DNA of 64,000 nucleotides, from NCBI RefSeq assembly GCF_947179165.1, contig NC_077242.1, positions 39,874,097-39,938,096 on the forward strand, written 5' to 3'. How positions within the stretch are numbered: the first letter of the stretch is position 1; the number at the start of each line of letters is the position of its first letter. Positions 1 through 11,436 of this stretch are shown here, piece after piece. This DNA comes from Solanum dulcamara. Lineage: Eukaryota; Streptophyta; Magnoliopsida; Solanales; Solanaceae. A model generated the notes under the pieces. It made no database searches. It saw only the letters and a list, made by a program, of their open reading frames with translations, and was not told the DNA's origin. A program made the position numbers and the translations under genes.

Positions 1-229
1 GGGAGGACATGATGCCTCTTAAGAGTGAAGGTTGGAAATAGGTCTATAAGGATTTGAAACGAGTTGGAGGCCAAGTAATGAGTCGTAGGACTCGACTTAC
101 TTGCGTAAGCTATCAACTTGGATGTTTTACGTACTTAAGCTATTAGAGTACGTGTTGAGCTTACGTAGCAAGGAATACATAGGCTCTTAAAGTAAGATGA
201 GATTACAAACCCACAAAAATAAAGCAAGC

Positions 230-312
230 AGGTGACAAGTAGGTGACACAGCTACTTGGGCTAAGTAGGTGACCCACCTACTTAGGGTGACCCACCTACT
301 TAGGGTGGACCT
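230..312 (+). promoter_or_regulatory. Cluster of alternating CACCTACTT / AAGTAGGTG motifs upstream of TATA
   Basis: The nonamer and its reverse complement recur several times within about 80 bp, giving many possible stem pairings. The cluster lies 110-190 bp upstream of the TATA-like box, where U3 enhancer repeats would be expected. The same arrangement recurs in the other LTRs of the family at 14766-14812 (+) and, inverted, at about 9300-9395 and 14319-14402. A transcription-factor role is inferred from position and repetition only. Confidence 0.5.
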
Positions 313-419
313 TAAGCTGCCACATGGCAGTGTATGATTGGTTGCATGGCATGAGGTGGAACCCTACAGGGATGCCACATGTCACCCTTGGGGGATGTCA
401 TGTGTCCCCTTTTAAGGAC

Positions 420-432
420 ACATATATATACA
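420..432 (+). promoter_or_regulatory. TATA-like box of element A 5' LTR
   Basis: ATATATATA follows a GGACAC context and lies upstream of an AG-rich leader that ends in a splice-donor-like sequence. The 3' LTR has the same motif at about 14922-14932, and the inverted LTRs of B have it at about 9170-9181 and 14186-14196. This is the best candidate for the U3 core promoter, with a transcription start probably near 450-460. Confidence 0.5.
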
Positions 433-2629
433 TGTCTATTGCTGATCAACATTATTTTCAGCATCTTAGCCTTAGAAAAAGTTGAGAGAAAAACTAGAGA
501 GCAAGAATAAGGGAGCTACGTCTAGGGTTCTTCCAAGGTAAGTTCCCCAAATTATTTCCATAAATTAATTATTTAAGGTATCCTATGGTGATATGATGGT
601 GTTTAACAACATAAAATTTATTGTTAGGGCAAAGAGGAGGTTTTTGTTCTTGTCAACAAACCCGTTTTTGAATGATACTGCTGTTAGTAAAACGAGTATA
701 ACTCCTTGTATCAGAATTCATTTCAAGTGATTCAAGATGTTTTGGAAAGATATTGCATAGGGATATAACTTTAATTTAGCCTCTAAAACCCACTTTTGAT
801 TGTCTCTACTCGAAAAAGGGTGATGAACTATGGGGGAGGTGCTGCCCAAATTTTATTTTGGAAATCCTACACGGATTGCTGTGTGTATTTTGGGCATATC
901 TTTTTGTAAAAAATTACGGTAGGGGTGATTTGAAATTGTATGCGACCTTAAGACTCACTTATGTAACTTTCCTTGAGGACACAAATCTTGTTTCCCTCAA
1001 TTACACCTTCGAAACTAAGCGACAATATAAGATAGTAGGCTATCCAGAATTCACATTTTGATAGTTTTGGCGAGTTTGATAAGTTTAATGTAAGGTAAGG
1101 TCTTTCCTTTTAATTTGGAGTTTATGATGTTGTTATTAAGTGTATTACACATCGTGTAGGTGACTGTAAATATGAAAATTGCATAAATATGCTTGATGTT
1201 AGGAATAATTTAAATTGGAGTCGTTATAGTTAAATTGACGGGTAAGGTGTTGCACTTGTGGTGCTGCAGTGGTAGGTGGTGTGGTGATGTGTTGAAGGGC
1301 CTAAAAGTGTTCTAAAATAAATGTAGGTGCTTCTGGTTGCATCCACATGACCCTTCACTTCGTACGGTTAAATATTTTACGAAATAGAGACTAGAAACCC
1401 TATTTTGGATATCGTAATTTCGAGCGAGTCATTTGGAGTTTGTATTGTGTACTGTTGATGTGAATTGCTTGCATATATGTTGCAGGGTGTTGTTGTTGGT
1501 TGGATGTAGTGATTAGGGATGTAATTGGAAATTTGGATAGGGCATGTTATAAAGGAGATGCTGCCCGAATTTTGTTAACCTCTTAAGTAACTAATAGACT
1601 AGTCGAGACTAGTCGAGGAAGCCAAATAAGGAATTGGTTCGTATGGATAGTTGGTGATAGAATTAAAAGCTGGAAAGTCAAAGATTATTAATACTAGTAT
1701 TAGCTTCGTGTTAAATAGGTTCAGAGGACGACGAGACAAGCTAGGTTCAAAGCAATCGATAGGAGGTATGTGAAGCTATCCTTTCTTCTCTTTTGGCATG
1801 TCGTAGATGTAAGTGTTATGTATGTGAAATTGGGAGTTATTCCATTCGTAAAGTTCCGAGTACAGTTCATAATTTTAATCCACTTCATGATGGTGGAACT
1901 CTTGTAATAGTCAAGCTATTTCCTTTTTAAGGTTTTTTTATATGATAAAAGGTAATGTATGTAAAGCCTATTCTTTCTCTTCTTTGGCATGTTTTCAAGT
2001 TAAGTAGTGAATGATATGAGCTTGAGGATAAATCTACTCATAAATTCCAAGCGTAATTCACGACCCTTATTTACTTCTTAATGAAAGCACTCTTACAGTA
2101 ATTGAACTAGGACCTCTCAAGCTTTCCATACGTTAGGAAGTGAGGAGTACGTAAAGTCTATCTTTCTTTTCTGTTGGCATATCTCAGTCCGAAGTGGATT
2201 GTGTATATAATGTGAGAATAATTCCATTCATAGAACCCTGAGTATGGTTCGTCAATCTTATTCATTTCTCGATATTAGAACTCCTACGATAGTTGAGTTA
2301 TGGACTTGTAAGTCTTCTACCTGACAAAAAGTAGTACACATGAAACCTATCCCTTCCTTCTTTTAAAATAGTAGGATGTAAGTGAAGCGATATATGGTAT
2401 GAGTTAGAGGTGATACCATTTATAGGTTTTGCATATAAATCACGACTTGTACTCACTTCTTGAAGTTAGGATTCTTAAAGTGGTGAAACTTCTATTCATC
2501 GACCCTTCTATTAGCTAAGTAATGATTAGATGTGTAAACTCTTATATCTAGAGACTCTTTGACACATCTTATGATGATATTCGGGAGATGGTTGTTATGT
2601 TACCAGGTTTTGTGTGCACGTATATGCAT

Positions 2630-2995
2630 TACTATATGTATAGGGATCGGTTCGTACGTTCCTTGGCACTAATATGTTATATGTATAGGGATTGGGTTGT
2701 ACGTTCCTCGACACTAACGTGTTATATGTATAGGGATCAGGACGTACGTTCTTCGGCACTAACATGTTATATATATAAGGATCGGGCTGTATGTTCCTCG
2801 ATACTAACGTGTTATATGTATAGGGATCAGGCTGTACATTCCTCGACACAAATGTGTTATATGTATAAGGATCGGGCCGTACGTTCCTCGGCACTAACCT
2901 ATTATATATATGGATCGGGCCGAACGCTCCTCAGCACTAATATATTATATGTGTAGGGATCGGGCCAGACGTTCCTCGGCACTAACCTATCTCAT
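2630..2995 (+). repeat. 45-bp minisatellite inside LTR of A, about 8 units
   Basis: GGGAT cores fall at 2643, 2688, 2733, 2778, 2823 and 2868, exactly 45 bp apart, and continue with slight length change to about 2995. A typical unit runs from GGGATCGGGCCGTACG to TTATATGTATA. Because 45 is divisible by three, stops are avoided periodically on both strands. This produces misleading open frames with a 15-residue repeat. The 3' LTR of A (about 17065-17400) has one unit fewer. The B LTRs carry inverted, 40-45 bp versions. Confidence 0.85.
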
Positions 2996-3733
2996 CTATA
3001 TAGATTGGGCTATATGTCCCATAGTGATAATAGTATGAATATGCCCATAATGATAAACTGATGCCTTTGTAACATCGGGTCCCCAAGAGGGCCGGATACG
3101 GTACGTGATAATGATATACATGACCTTACTTTATAAGGTGCAGGTACAGTACCCTATTAAATGCTATACTTTATTTCCTGCATGCCTATGTCAGTTGTTA
3201 TCTCAGTTACGTTATGCTTATCTACTCAGTACATATGTCATACTGACCCCCTTTTCTTCGGGGGGCTGCGTTTCATGCCCGCAGGCACAGATACAAATGT
3301 TGGGAGTCCGCCAACTTAGGATTCCACTCAGCCAATTTGGAAGAAGCTCCATTGATTCGGAGCCGAGTTGTAGTACCAAACCTCCTATGTATATATTTGT
3401 TTATTTAGGGGTACGGTGAGGGCCCTGTCCTACCATATGTTACTATTAATATTCTTAAAGGTCTGTAGACATATGTGTGGGTTATAGGTGTAAGTTCTAT
3501 TCAGTTATGTCTAGATGATGTATTGTAAATATTAAGATACTATGGTAGCCTTGTCGGCTTACACGCCCTTTCATGATAAGATATAAATGAAAGAGGTTAC
3601 AGCATGAAAATGCTATGACCCACTGGGGTTCTTATGTATAGTTCTTATATTGATTGGTACACCCGCTAGATAAGTATACGGGGGCCCAGGTTGGACCCTA
3701 GTCATGGCCCACAGGGTTGGGTCATGACAGAAG

Positions 3734-3745
3734 TGGTATAAGAGC
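3734..3745 (+). other. Primer-binding site of A, initiator tRNA-Met type (one mismatch)
   Basis: TGGTATAAGAGC starts four bases after the LTR end. The plant initiator-Met site is TGGTATCAGAGC, so one base differs. It matches the exact sites of B (inverted, 11421-11432), E (37585-37596) and F (45304-45315). Confidence 0.85.
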
Positions 3746-3775
3746 AGTTCGTCCTTAGAGTGTCTACAGACCGTA

Positions 3776-3846
3776 TCTAGTAGAGTCTTGATTATCAATG
3801 TCTTGCGTGCCACATATATAAATAGGAGGCTATAGGACATTTAGGA
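3776..3846 (+). promoter_or_regulatory. PBS-proximal leader shared with coding chromoviruses
   Basis: The block runs from TAGAGTCTTG through a CGTGCCACAT-like part to ATAAATAGGAGGCTATAGG. It recurs after the primer sites of E (37640-37706), F (45356-45424), I (inverted, 56104-56165) and B (inverted, about 11310-11390). The shared position suggests a role in RNA packaging, dimerisation or translation. No structure was computed. Confidence 0.55.
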
Positions 3847-5319
3847 TGTTTCCTTTTTTTTCATATCTAAGGTCGTGCGATAAATCCAAGTCATAGGAAA
3901 TGAAACTCGTTATGCTAACCTATAATTTCAGATGAAAGATGACATCAATAGAATGAAATGACTGATGATATGGGAAGTTACAAAGCACGCAGGTAAGCCA
4001 AGGCACGAAAGATATGTGCCAAGTAAGGTATGGAAATACGATTGATATGTAAAGTCGGAAATTGAAAGGAAAAAGTAGGTAAAGTTGAAAAGTGAAAGGA
4101 AATATGGACGGAGGGTCTAACAGGCGCAGTTCGAGTTAGACATGTGAGGTAAGTCCCTCATTTTATACTATTGTTGATATTGGGCGCCCTGTAAGGCTAT
4201 AATATGATGTGATATGATACGTATATATGTATATTTATGGGTGCTGGCCCTGTGAGGAACTATTGATATTTTCTGTGTGCAAGTTTGAGATAGTAAGAAA
4301 TACAGAGGAAACTCTGCCCAAAATTTCCAAGAAATAGAAAGAGAATGAGATACAGGACTGTAGTATGTCTGTAGAGGTCTTGTCCACAATAATGATGAAA
4401 TTTAGATAAACTACAAGTATGGCTGACCTCGAGAAATAAGTTAATTGCTGAATTAATGGCAATAGAAACTGGGAGGTCGATATTGATATGGTAAACCGAA
4501 GTTGGAAAAGACTTGTGACCCTAAGAAGATGATTTAAGAAAGACTGATATATCTGGATAGAATGATATATTAAGGTACCGACTGAATTGATATTGTGATA
4601 TATACGTAACAAAAAAGGAAAGGGCGAGAAATCTCCTCTATAGTGAAATAGGAGAAAACTTGAGGGTAAGTAAGAGAAGCGAAAGCAAGTGTGACAAACT
4701 AGACTGTGAGTGCGTACCGGTACAGTGAAATGTGTAAAGCAGAATAAGTTAAGTGCAAGACAGAAAGGCAAATAGTGAATGAATAAGAAAGACTTACATA
4801 GATTTATAGGGAATGTTCATAATAAAAGGTCAAGTGGTATCCTGTGGAATAAAGCTAGTATTAAGACGAAGCTTGAAACACGGATTATCAAAGTATAAGT
4901 GCTCCCGAGTGGAGAATTTGAACCAATTATGAGCACAAGCTAATTACTGATTGGGATGAATGGAATGTGGATTTGAATACATTGCTACATTAAGGATATT
5001 ACTCGAGTCCCAATGTTCAAGACTAGAGTTGGTACTGTAAATTGAGGGTTTTAAGCACCTCATGATGGTATTAAGGTTTCGTACATGGGTAACCCAAAGT
5101 ATAGGGGATGTAAAGGTAGATATGAAAATAACGCAGTATACTAAATAGGTTAGAAAGGACTCCTATGCATTTGGAAAGTTACAAATAAACATATAATGAC
5201 ATAGATACACCCTAAAAGGGGGAAGTAGATAAGAGAAATATAAGCATAAAAGAAAATCAACTGACGCTATCATATGTAAATAGGAACGCTTAAACTTCAA
5301 ACGAGACCCAACAAGGGAT

Positions 5320-5438
5320 GGATGCGATCATACCAGCACTAATGCACCGGATCCCATCAGAACTCCGAAGTTAAGCGTGCTTGGGCAAGAGTAGTACTAG
5401 GATGGGTAACCCCTTGGAAAGCCCTATGCGGCTGTGAT
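5320..5438 (+). pseudogene. 5S rRNA-derived sequence inside element A
   Basis: The segment begins GGATGCGATCATACC and follows the plant 5S rRNA sequence closely for about 95 bases. Counting from 5320, the box A equivalent (50-64, AAGTTAAGCGTGCTT) is intact. The intermediate element has one change (GGGCAAGAG). Box C is altered (GATGGGTAACCCCTTGG). The final 25 bases diverge so the closing helix cannot form normally, and no T-run terminator follows directly. It lies in the sense direction within the non-coding interior, about 640 bp before the polypurine tract. It is either a captured 5S copy or a fossil Pol III promoter. Cassandra TRIM elements are known to carry 5S-derived sequence, but in their LTRs, not internally. 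It is unlikely to give functional ribosomal RNA. Confidence 0.88.
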
Positions 5439-6066
5439 ATGAGATGCTATGGATGTATGTATACGTTGGCCTTGCATGGCATTGTTGGTATAAAGAAGTA
5501 TTGTGTATATGTGACTCCACCGTGAAAGATGATAAGACCCTTTAAGATAGGGGATGTAGCTTTGCAAAACAACTGATGCAACTTACTAATGGTGATATGC
5601 CAAGAGTAAAACCAGATGATTACTCAATAAATGAAGTCAGTAGTAGCCATGTAACTACTATTTTTGAATACAATAAGGGAAGGTATAATATGGTTTGAAG
5701 CAAAACCTTTAAGGTACAATCAGTACTAAGGACAAAAGCTATAGTGGAGCCCTAACATAAGATGAAGTAAGTAAGAAATGATATAGTTTTACGTACAAAA
5801 TAGTATAGAAATGCTAAGGTTTCTTCTGAGCCACTTTAAGCTCCTACACATATTCGTGTAAAGGGTACAATATGATGTGTGGTAAGAGAACTGGAAAGAA
5901 GAAAGGGAAAAGAAATATCACCTATTCTCTATGCCTACGGGTAATCTACCCTCTCAAATTGACTATATGGGTTAATAAGAGGCCTTTGGATGACAACCAA
6001 TACAGAGAAATCTTGAAGCACTCGTAAGACCTTATGAGGCTAGTTAAAATTTGAGGACGAATGTTC

Positions 6067-6080
6067 TAAGGGGGGAAGGA
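6067..6080 (+). other. Polypurine tract of element A
   Basis: AAGGGGGGAAGGA precedes the 3' LTR start (TGTTATACCCC, 6081). The upstream text GAGGACGAATGTTC is the usual lead-in to chromovirus polypurine tracts and recurs before LTR J at about 58579. Confidence 0.8.
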
Positions 6081-6434
6081 TGTTATACCCCGTACCTTTG
6101 TGCTTTGGAACAGCTTCTTAAGCTTCTTAAAAGTTGTCCCATGACCCAGATTATCTATAACATAATTAAATAACTCTAAGAAAGGGAGGACGTGACGCCC
6201 CTTAAGAGTGAAGGTTGGAAATAGGTCTATAAGGATTTAAAATGAGTTGAAGGACAAGTAATGAGTCGTAGGACTCGACTTACTTGTGTAATCTATCAAC
6301 TTGGATGTTTTACGTACTTAAACTATTGGAGTATGTATTGAGCTTACGTAGCAAGGAATACATAAGCTCTTAAAGTAAGACGAGATTATGAACCCACAAA
6401 AATAAAGCAAGCAGGTGACAAGTAGGTGATACAC
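6081..6434 (+). repeat. 3' LTR of element A, first part
   Basis: The start is defined by the polypurine tract. From 6184 onward it repeats 1-250. It stops at 6434, where inverted element B is inserted, and continues at 14767. The five bases 6430-6434 (TACAC) and 14767-14771 (CACAC) are a one-mismatch target-site duplication. Confidence 0.85.
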
Positions 6435-9400
6435 TGTCACGACCCAATACCGTAGGCTGCGACTGGGGTCCGACCTAGACCCCCGTATACATATTTGTCA
6501 ACTGTAGTCAAATTGAACTATGAGCAAAGCGATACTACTCACAAAAACCCCAATGAGTTAAAACTTTTTCGTGTAACTTTTTCGTGTACGCGTGGCCTCT
6601 TTCATTCATATCGTATCATAAAAGAGAATGCAAGCCGACAAGACTGCCATAACGTAAAAACATTTACAATGTACCGTATAGGCACAGCTGAAATAAACTC
6701 ATGAACAACCCACACATACATGTCTACAGACCTCTGAGAATAGGAACGACAACATATGGCGGGACAGGGCCCCGCCGTACCCTTGTGTAACCAAATATAT
6801 ACATCGGTGGTTTGGTACTAAAACTTGGCTCTGAATCAATGGAGCTTCTTCTAAACTTGCTGAGTGGAATCCTAAGCTGGTGGATTCCTAAAATCTGTAT
6901 TGTACCTGCGGGCATGAAACGCAGCCCCCCGAAGAAAGGGGAGTCAGTACGATATATGTACTGAGTATAGAAGCACAACATAACTGAGATAACAACTAAA
7001 CCAAGGATGCAGGAAACCTAGTATAGCATTTAATAGGGTATTGTACCTGCACCTCACAAAATAAAGTCATGTATACCACTATCACATACTGTATCCGTCC
7101 CGCTCGAGGACTCGGTGTTACAAACACATCGTCTATCATGATAGGCATATGCATATTATTAGAACTGTGGAACACATAACCTTATCCATATATATAGCAA
7201 GCACATGCCAAGGAACGACGGCCCGATCCATATGTCATATGATAATACCGAGGTACGATGGCCCAATCTATATATATAATGCATAATAATGCCGAGGTAC
7301 AACGGCCCAATCCGTATAATGCATAATAATGCCGAGGTACGACGGCCCGATCCGTATAATACATAAGCTGTCGTGGAACGTACGACCCGATCCTTACATA
7401 GCAAACTGTGCCGAGGTATGACATCCCAATCCGTATAATGCATAATCTGTCGTGGAATGTACGACCCGATCCTTACATAGCAAAATGTGCCTAGGTACGT
7501 CCGACCCGATCCATATATATTTCATAATACATATACATGCACGCAAAACTCTGTAGCATAACAAACATCTCCCGAAATCATCATAGGATGTGTGAAAGAG
7601 TCTTTAGGTATAGGAGCTTACACATCCCAACACTATTCAACCTATACGGTGCTCAAGGGTCGTAGTTCAACTACTTCAAGGCCCGTATCATTCAAGAGTG
7701 AGTACAAGTCATGAGTTACATCCAGAGCCTGTACATGGAACTGTCTCTAACTCATATCATACATCGTTTCACTTACATTAAGCTATTTCAAGAAAAAGAA
7801 GAGATAAGTTTCACGTGTATTACTTGTTATCACGTAAAAGGCTTACACGACCATAACTCAACCATCACGGGAGTTCTAACATCAAGAAGTGATTAAGATT
7901 AATGAATCATGCTCGGGGTTCTAAGAATGGGACTATCTCCACATTACATATACCAACCATTTATGGCTAAGACATGCCAAAAGAAAAGAAGATAAGCTTT
8001 ACATACTTATGCCAAAAACATGCCAAAAGAAAGCTTCACATACCTCGTATGGACTTCTCTTAATCATGTCCACGTCGTCGTCCTCCAAACCTAATTAACA
8101 TGGATGTAATGCAATTATCAACAACCCTTAACTTTTCAGCACCTTAAGTTATACACGAGTGTTCACATAATCCATTTCCTCGCTCGTCTTCTCGACTAGT
8201 TCCTTAACTAGTTAACGAAAATCGGGCAGCATCTCCCCTATAATATGTCCTATCCAAATTTCCAATCACACTCCTAATGACTATAGCCAACCAAAAACAA
8301 CAACCTGCAGCACATGTATAAGCAGTTCACACCAACATAATACAACACAACCTGCAAATGACTCGCTCGAAACCACGATACCAAAATAGGGTTTCTAGTT
8401 TCCGTTTTGCAAAACCTTTTACCGTACGAAGAGGGGGTGTCATGTGTCTACAACCAGAAGATACCCCACACATTTTATGAAACATTTAGGCCCTGCAACA
8501 CACACCACACAACAAGCAGCAGCCTCAACACACACAACGCCTCATTTCGACTACAATTTAACTATGACGACTTCAATTTTGATTGTGTCTATCGTTGAGC
8601 ATTTCCACGATTTTATTAAACTTCCAGCAGACTAAAAGGTGTTTAATACACCTTATAACAACACCATAAAATTCAAATTAGAAGGTAAGACCTTACCTCA
8701 CCCGAAATTGGTCAAAATTCACCAAATCGCACCTCGGAACTTCTTCAAACTTGCTGAAATTGTGCGGACTGCTTGTTATCCGTTTGGTGCTGCTACAAGC
8801 CATGATTTTACATTATTAACACCTTCATATCATGTAAAAACCTTACCAAAACGTGGGAGAAGATCACCAAGCCGTACCTTAACAAACGGCTTCCCAAACT
8901 TGCTGAAAATTAACTTCAGAAACTCCTTATCATGCTGAAAGTTGCGGACTGTTCGTGTCCCTTCTTTGCTTCTCCAAACAGTAATTTTATGCTATTAAAC
9001 CCTGTCTTGTAACCGTGGGATACCTTAAATAGTTAATTCACGGAACGAAATTGGAGGGCTTACCTTAAATTGGAGCAACCCGTGGCTGCCTCTCTTTTCT
9101 CTCTACATTTCTCTCCTTGCTCTTGGCTGAAGTTTGGATAAAGAACTGAAGTATAAGTCATGTTACACATGTATATATATCTCTTTAGAAGCTTCCACGT
9201 GGCATCCCCCTAGGGGTGACACGTGACAGCCTCCTAGGGTGCCACCTCAACTTATTCGGCCAATCACATGCTGCCATGTGGCAGTGGGGTCCACCCCAAG
9301 CTGCTGCATCACCTACTTGACCCTAAGTAGGTGCATCACCTGCTTGTCCAAGTAGGTGCATCACCTGCTTGCTTCGAGTAGGTGCGTTGTTTCCTTATTT

Positions 9401-9751
9401 CTCTTTCATGAGCACGTAATCTCATCTTACTTCAAGAGCCTATGTATTCCTTGCTACTTAAGCTCGACGTATACTCAAGTAGATTAGTATGTAAGACCTC
9501 CAAGTTGGTAGTTTACGCGAGTCAATCGAGTCCTATGACTCATTTCTCGTCCTCCAACTCCTTTCGAACTTTTATAACCTTATTTCCAATCTTCCTTATT
9601 ATGAAGCATTTCGTTCTCATTTCCTTGGAGTTATTTGATAGCATTATAGACTATCCAACTCATATAATGACTGTTAAGAAACTTAAGAGCCTTCCCAGAA
9701 ACTTGAGAAGCTTAAGAAGTATTCTAAGGTACCAATGTACGGGGTGTAACA
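6435..9751 (-). repeat. 3' LTR of element B
   Basis: It repeats 11437-14766 and is bounded by TGTCACGACCC (6435) and GGTGTAACA (9751). It carries, inverted, the minisatellite (about 7195-7525), the TATA-like box (about 9170-9181) and the AAGTAGGTG cluster (9300-9395). Forward-strand open frames here, for example 8639-8938, are antisense to the element and recur in the other LTR only because LTRs are copies. Confidence 0.87.
7195..7525 (-). repeat. Inverted 40-45 bp minisatellite in B 3' LTR
   Basis: Units with CCGAGGTACGACGGCCC cores alternate with GTCGTGGAACGTACGACCC units at 40-45 bp spacing. They are the reverse complement of the A minisatellite type but more variable in unit length. The equivalent in the 5' LTR is at 12190-12525. 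Confidence 0.8.
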
Positions 9752-11436
9752 TCCTTCCCCCCTTTAGAACATTCGTCCCTGAATGTTAACTAGCCTCATA
9801 AGGTCTTACGAGTGCTTCAGGATTCTTCTGTACTGGCTGCCGTTCATAGGCCTTGTATCAACTCATATGGTCTATTTAAGAAGGTAGATTACCTGTAGGC
9901 ATAGGGAACAACTGATATTTCTTTTCCATTTCTTCTTTCCAGTTCCTTTACCACACATCATTTTGCACCCTTTACACGAACATGTGTAGGAGCTTAAAGT
10001 TGCCTGAAAGATGCTTTAGCATCACCATACTAGTCTGTACATAAACCTGTGTCGTTTCTTACTTACTTCCTTTACTTACCCTTGAGTCTCCTCATATTCC
10101 AGTATAGGAGAGATCTCTCATCCTTTCCTTTTTTTGCTACTTGTACACCATAATATAAGTAGTCAGTAACTTTGTTACCAATATCTGACCTTCAGTCGAG
10201 TATAGCCTAGCTATTCCTTACAATATGTTTAAGTTCTCATCGTAATTCTCTTGTTGTATTCATCCCCTTTGTATGCACCTATTCTTTGATGTCATACTAT
10301 TCAAGTCCTTACTATTAATTCTCCGCACTGTCTCCGGTATCATGGCTTCTATCTGTTTATTGCTGGCCTTTAGATCTTATTAACTCGTGATAGTATGGGA
10401 TCTCACTTGAAGCCACTTTCCCCCTTTAGGGTGTACCCATGTCACTATCTGTTGTGTTCTACCTTACGCCCTTATTTCCAATATTCCAACACGTATGATT
10501 CTTTTCCAACACATTTGGTATACTGCACCATACCTATGCCTTCCTTTATATCTTCCATACCTTTGGTTGCCCAGGTACGACAACTTAACACAATCATGAG
10601 GTGCTAATCCAGTCTAATTGTGGGTACTCGAGTCATGTAGCAATTTATTCGAAGCCGCTTTCTCACAAGGCTTTACTTATTTTCATATCTATCCTCATTA
10701 TATTCACATCATATCATGTTCGCATTCTACCCCATAGTATAGCACTTCTTAACCTTTTTCACGATTCTTATTGTGGGTTACTTACCCTTCTTGGTTAGTA
10801 TTATCCTTAATATATCGTTCTATCCAGAACTACCAGTCTTTCCTAAATCATTTTCCTTTTATTTCAAGGAAAATTTGGGCAGAGTTTCCTCTGTATTCCT
10901 TACTATCTCAACACCTGTACGCAGAAAATGCCAACAATGCCTCACAGGGGCAATACGCATAAAGATACATATATACATATCATATCACGTCATATCGCAG
11001 CCTCATAGGGCGCCCAATATCAACAACAGTATAAACTGATGGACTTACCTTGTATGTCTAACTCGAACTGCACTTGTTTAGACTTCCCATCTACTTTTCC
11101 TTTCAATTTTCAACTTTACATGTCAACCGTAATTCAATACCTTACCTGGCACCTATCATTCGTGCCTTGCTTATCTGCGTGCTGTGTAACTTCCAATATC
11201 ATCAGTAACCTTCTTATATTGATGTTGTCTTTCTGCTGAAATCACAAGTTAGTATGAGGAATTTCATTCCCTATGACTCGGCTCTATCACACGATCATGG
11301 ATATGAAAGAAAGGTAACATCCTAAATGTCTTATAGCCTCTTATCTATAGATGTGGTGCACAACACACCGATAAATAAGAATCTACTAGACACGGTCTGT
11401 AGACACTACAAGGACGAACTGCTCTGATACCATTTC
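9752..11436 (-). other. Non-coding interior of element B, with PPT and primer site
   Basis: On the minus strand it starts with the primer site (11432-11421, exact TGGTATCAGAGC) and the shared leader (about 11390-11310), then an acceptor-like GATTTCAG (about 11250), and ends with a polypurine tract (9768-9752, CTAAAGGGGGGAAGGA). It is about 670 bp shorter than the interior of A and lacks the 5S-like segment. The two interiors match near both ends and diverge in the middle. No retroviral domain is readable. Confidence 0.75.
11421..11432 (-). other. Primer-binding site of B, initiator tRNA-Met
   Basis: The reverse complement is an exact TGGTATCAGAGC, four bases inside the 5' LTR end at 11437. 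Confidence 0.9.

Larger units (their letters stand above)
1..3729 (+). repeat. 5' LTR of element A (5'-truncated by window edge)
   Basis: This is a direct repeat of 6081-6434 plus 14767-17473. Position 1 corresponds to 6184, so 103 bp of LTR lie to the left and the full LTR would be about 3.83 kb, unusually long. Visible parts in order are a stretch of GAGTCGTA-type short palindromes (about 75-105), a cluster of CACCTACTT/AAGTAGGTG motifs (230-312), a TATA-like box (422-430), a splice-donor-like AAGGTAAGT (about 535-543), a long AT-rich body, a 45-bp minisatellite (2630-2995) and a conserved 3' part ending in TGACA at 3729. The 67-residue open frame at 858-1061 is not credible as a gene. Confidence 0.85.
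3730..6080 (+). other. Non-coding interior of element A
   Basis: No gag, protease, RT or integrase motif is visible in any frame. The first 120 bp after the primer site resemble the leader of coding chromoviruses in the window (see 3776-3846). An acceptor-like TTTCAG followed by ATG occurs at 3927-3934, the position where gag starts in element E, but no gag follows. The last 260 bp before the polypurine tract match the interior of B. The central part, including the 5S-like segment at 5320-5438, is not found in B. The 178-residue antisense frame at 4235-4771 shows no motif and is not called. Confidence 0.75.

Noticed and set aside
858..1061. 67-residue open frame in A LTR, also open in the 3' LTR (15359-15562)
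   Set aside because: LTRs are copies of each other, so recurrence is not independent. The B LTR shows no matching frame, and the peptide has no recognisable motif.
2588..2956. 122-residue forward and 99-residue reverse frames with 15-residue repeats
   Set aside because: Fully explained by the 45-bp minisatellite, whose length is a multiple of three.
2630..2995. Possible CRISPR-like regularly spaced repeat
   Set aside because: Units are contiguous and diverged with no unique spacers, and the context is a plant LTR.
4235..4771. 178-residue antisense frame, the longest intact frame in A
   Set aside because: It lies antisense in the non-coding interior, is rich in Phe, Leu and Ser as expected from reverse-complemented purine-rich DNA, and has no counterpart in B.
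8639..8938. 99-residue frame repeated at 13654-13953
   Set aside because: Antisense to element B and present twice only because it lies in both LTRs.
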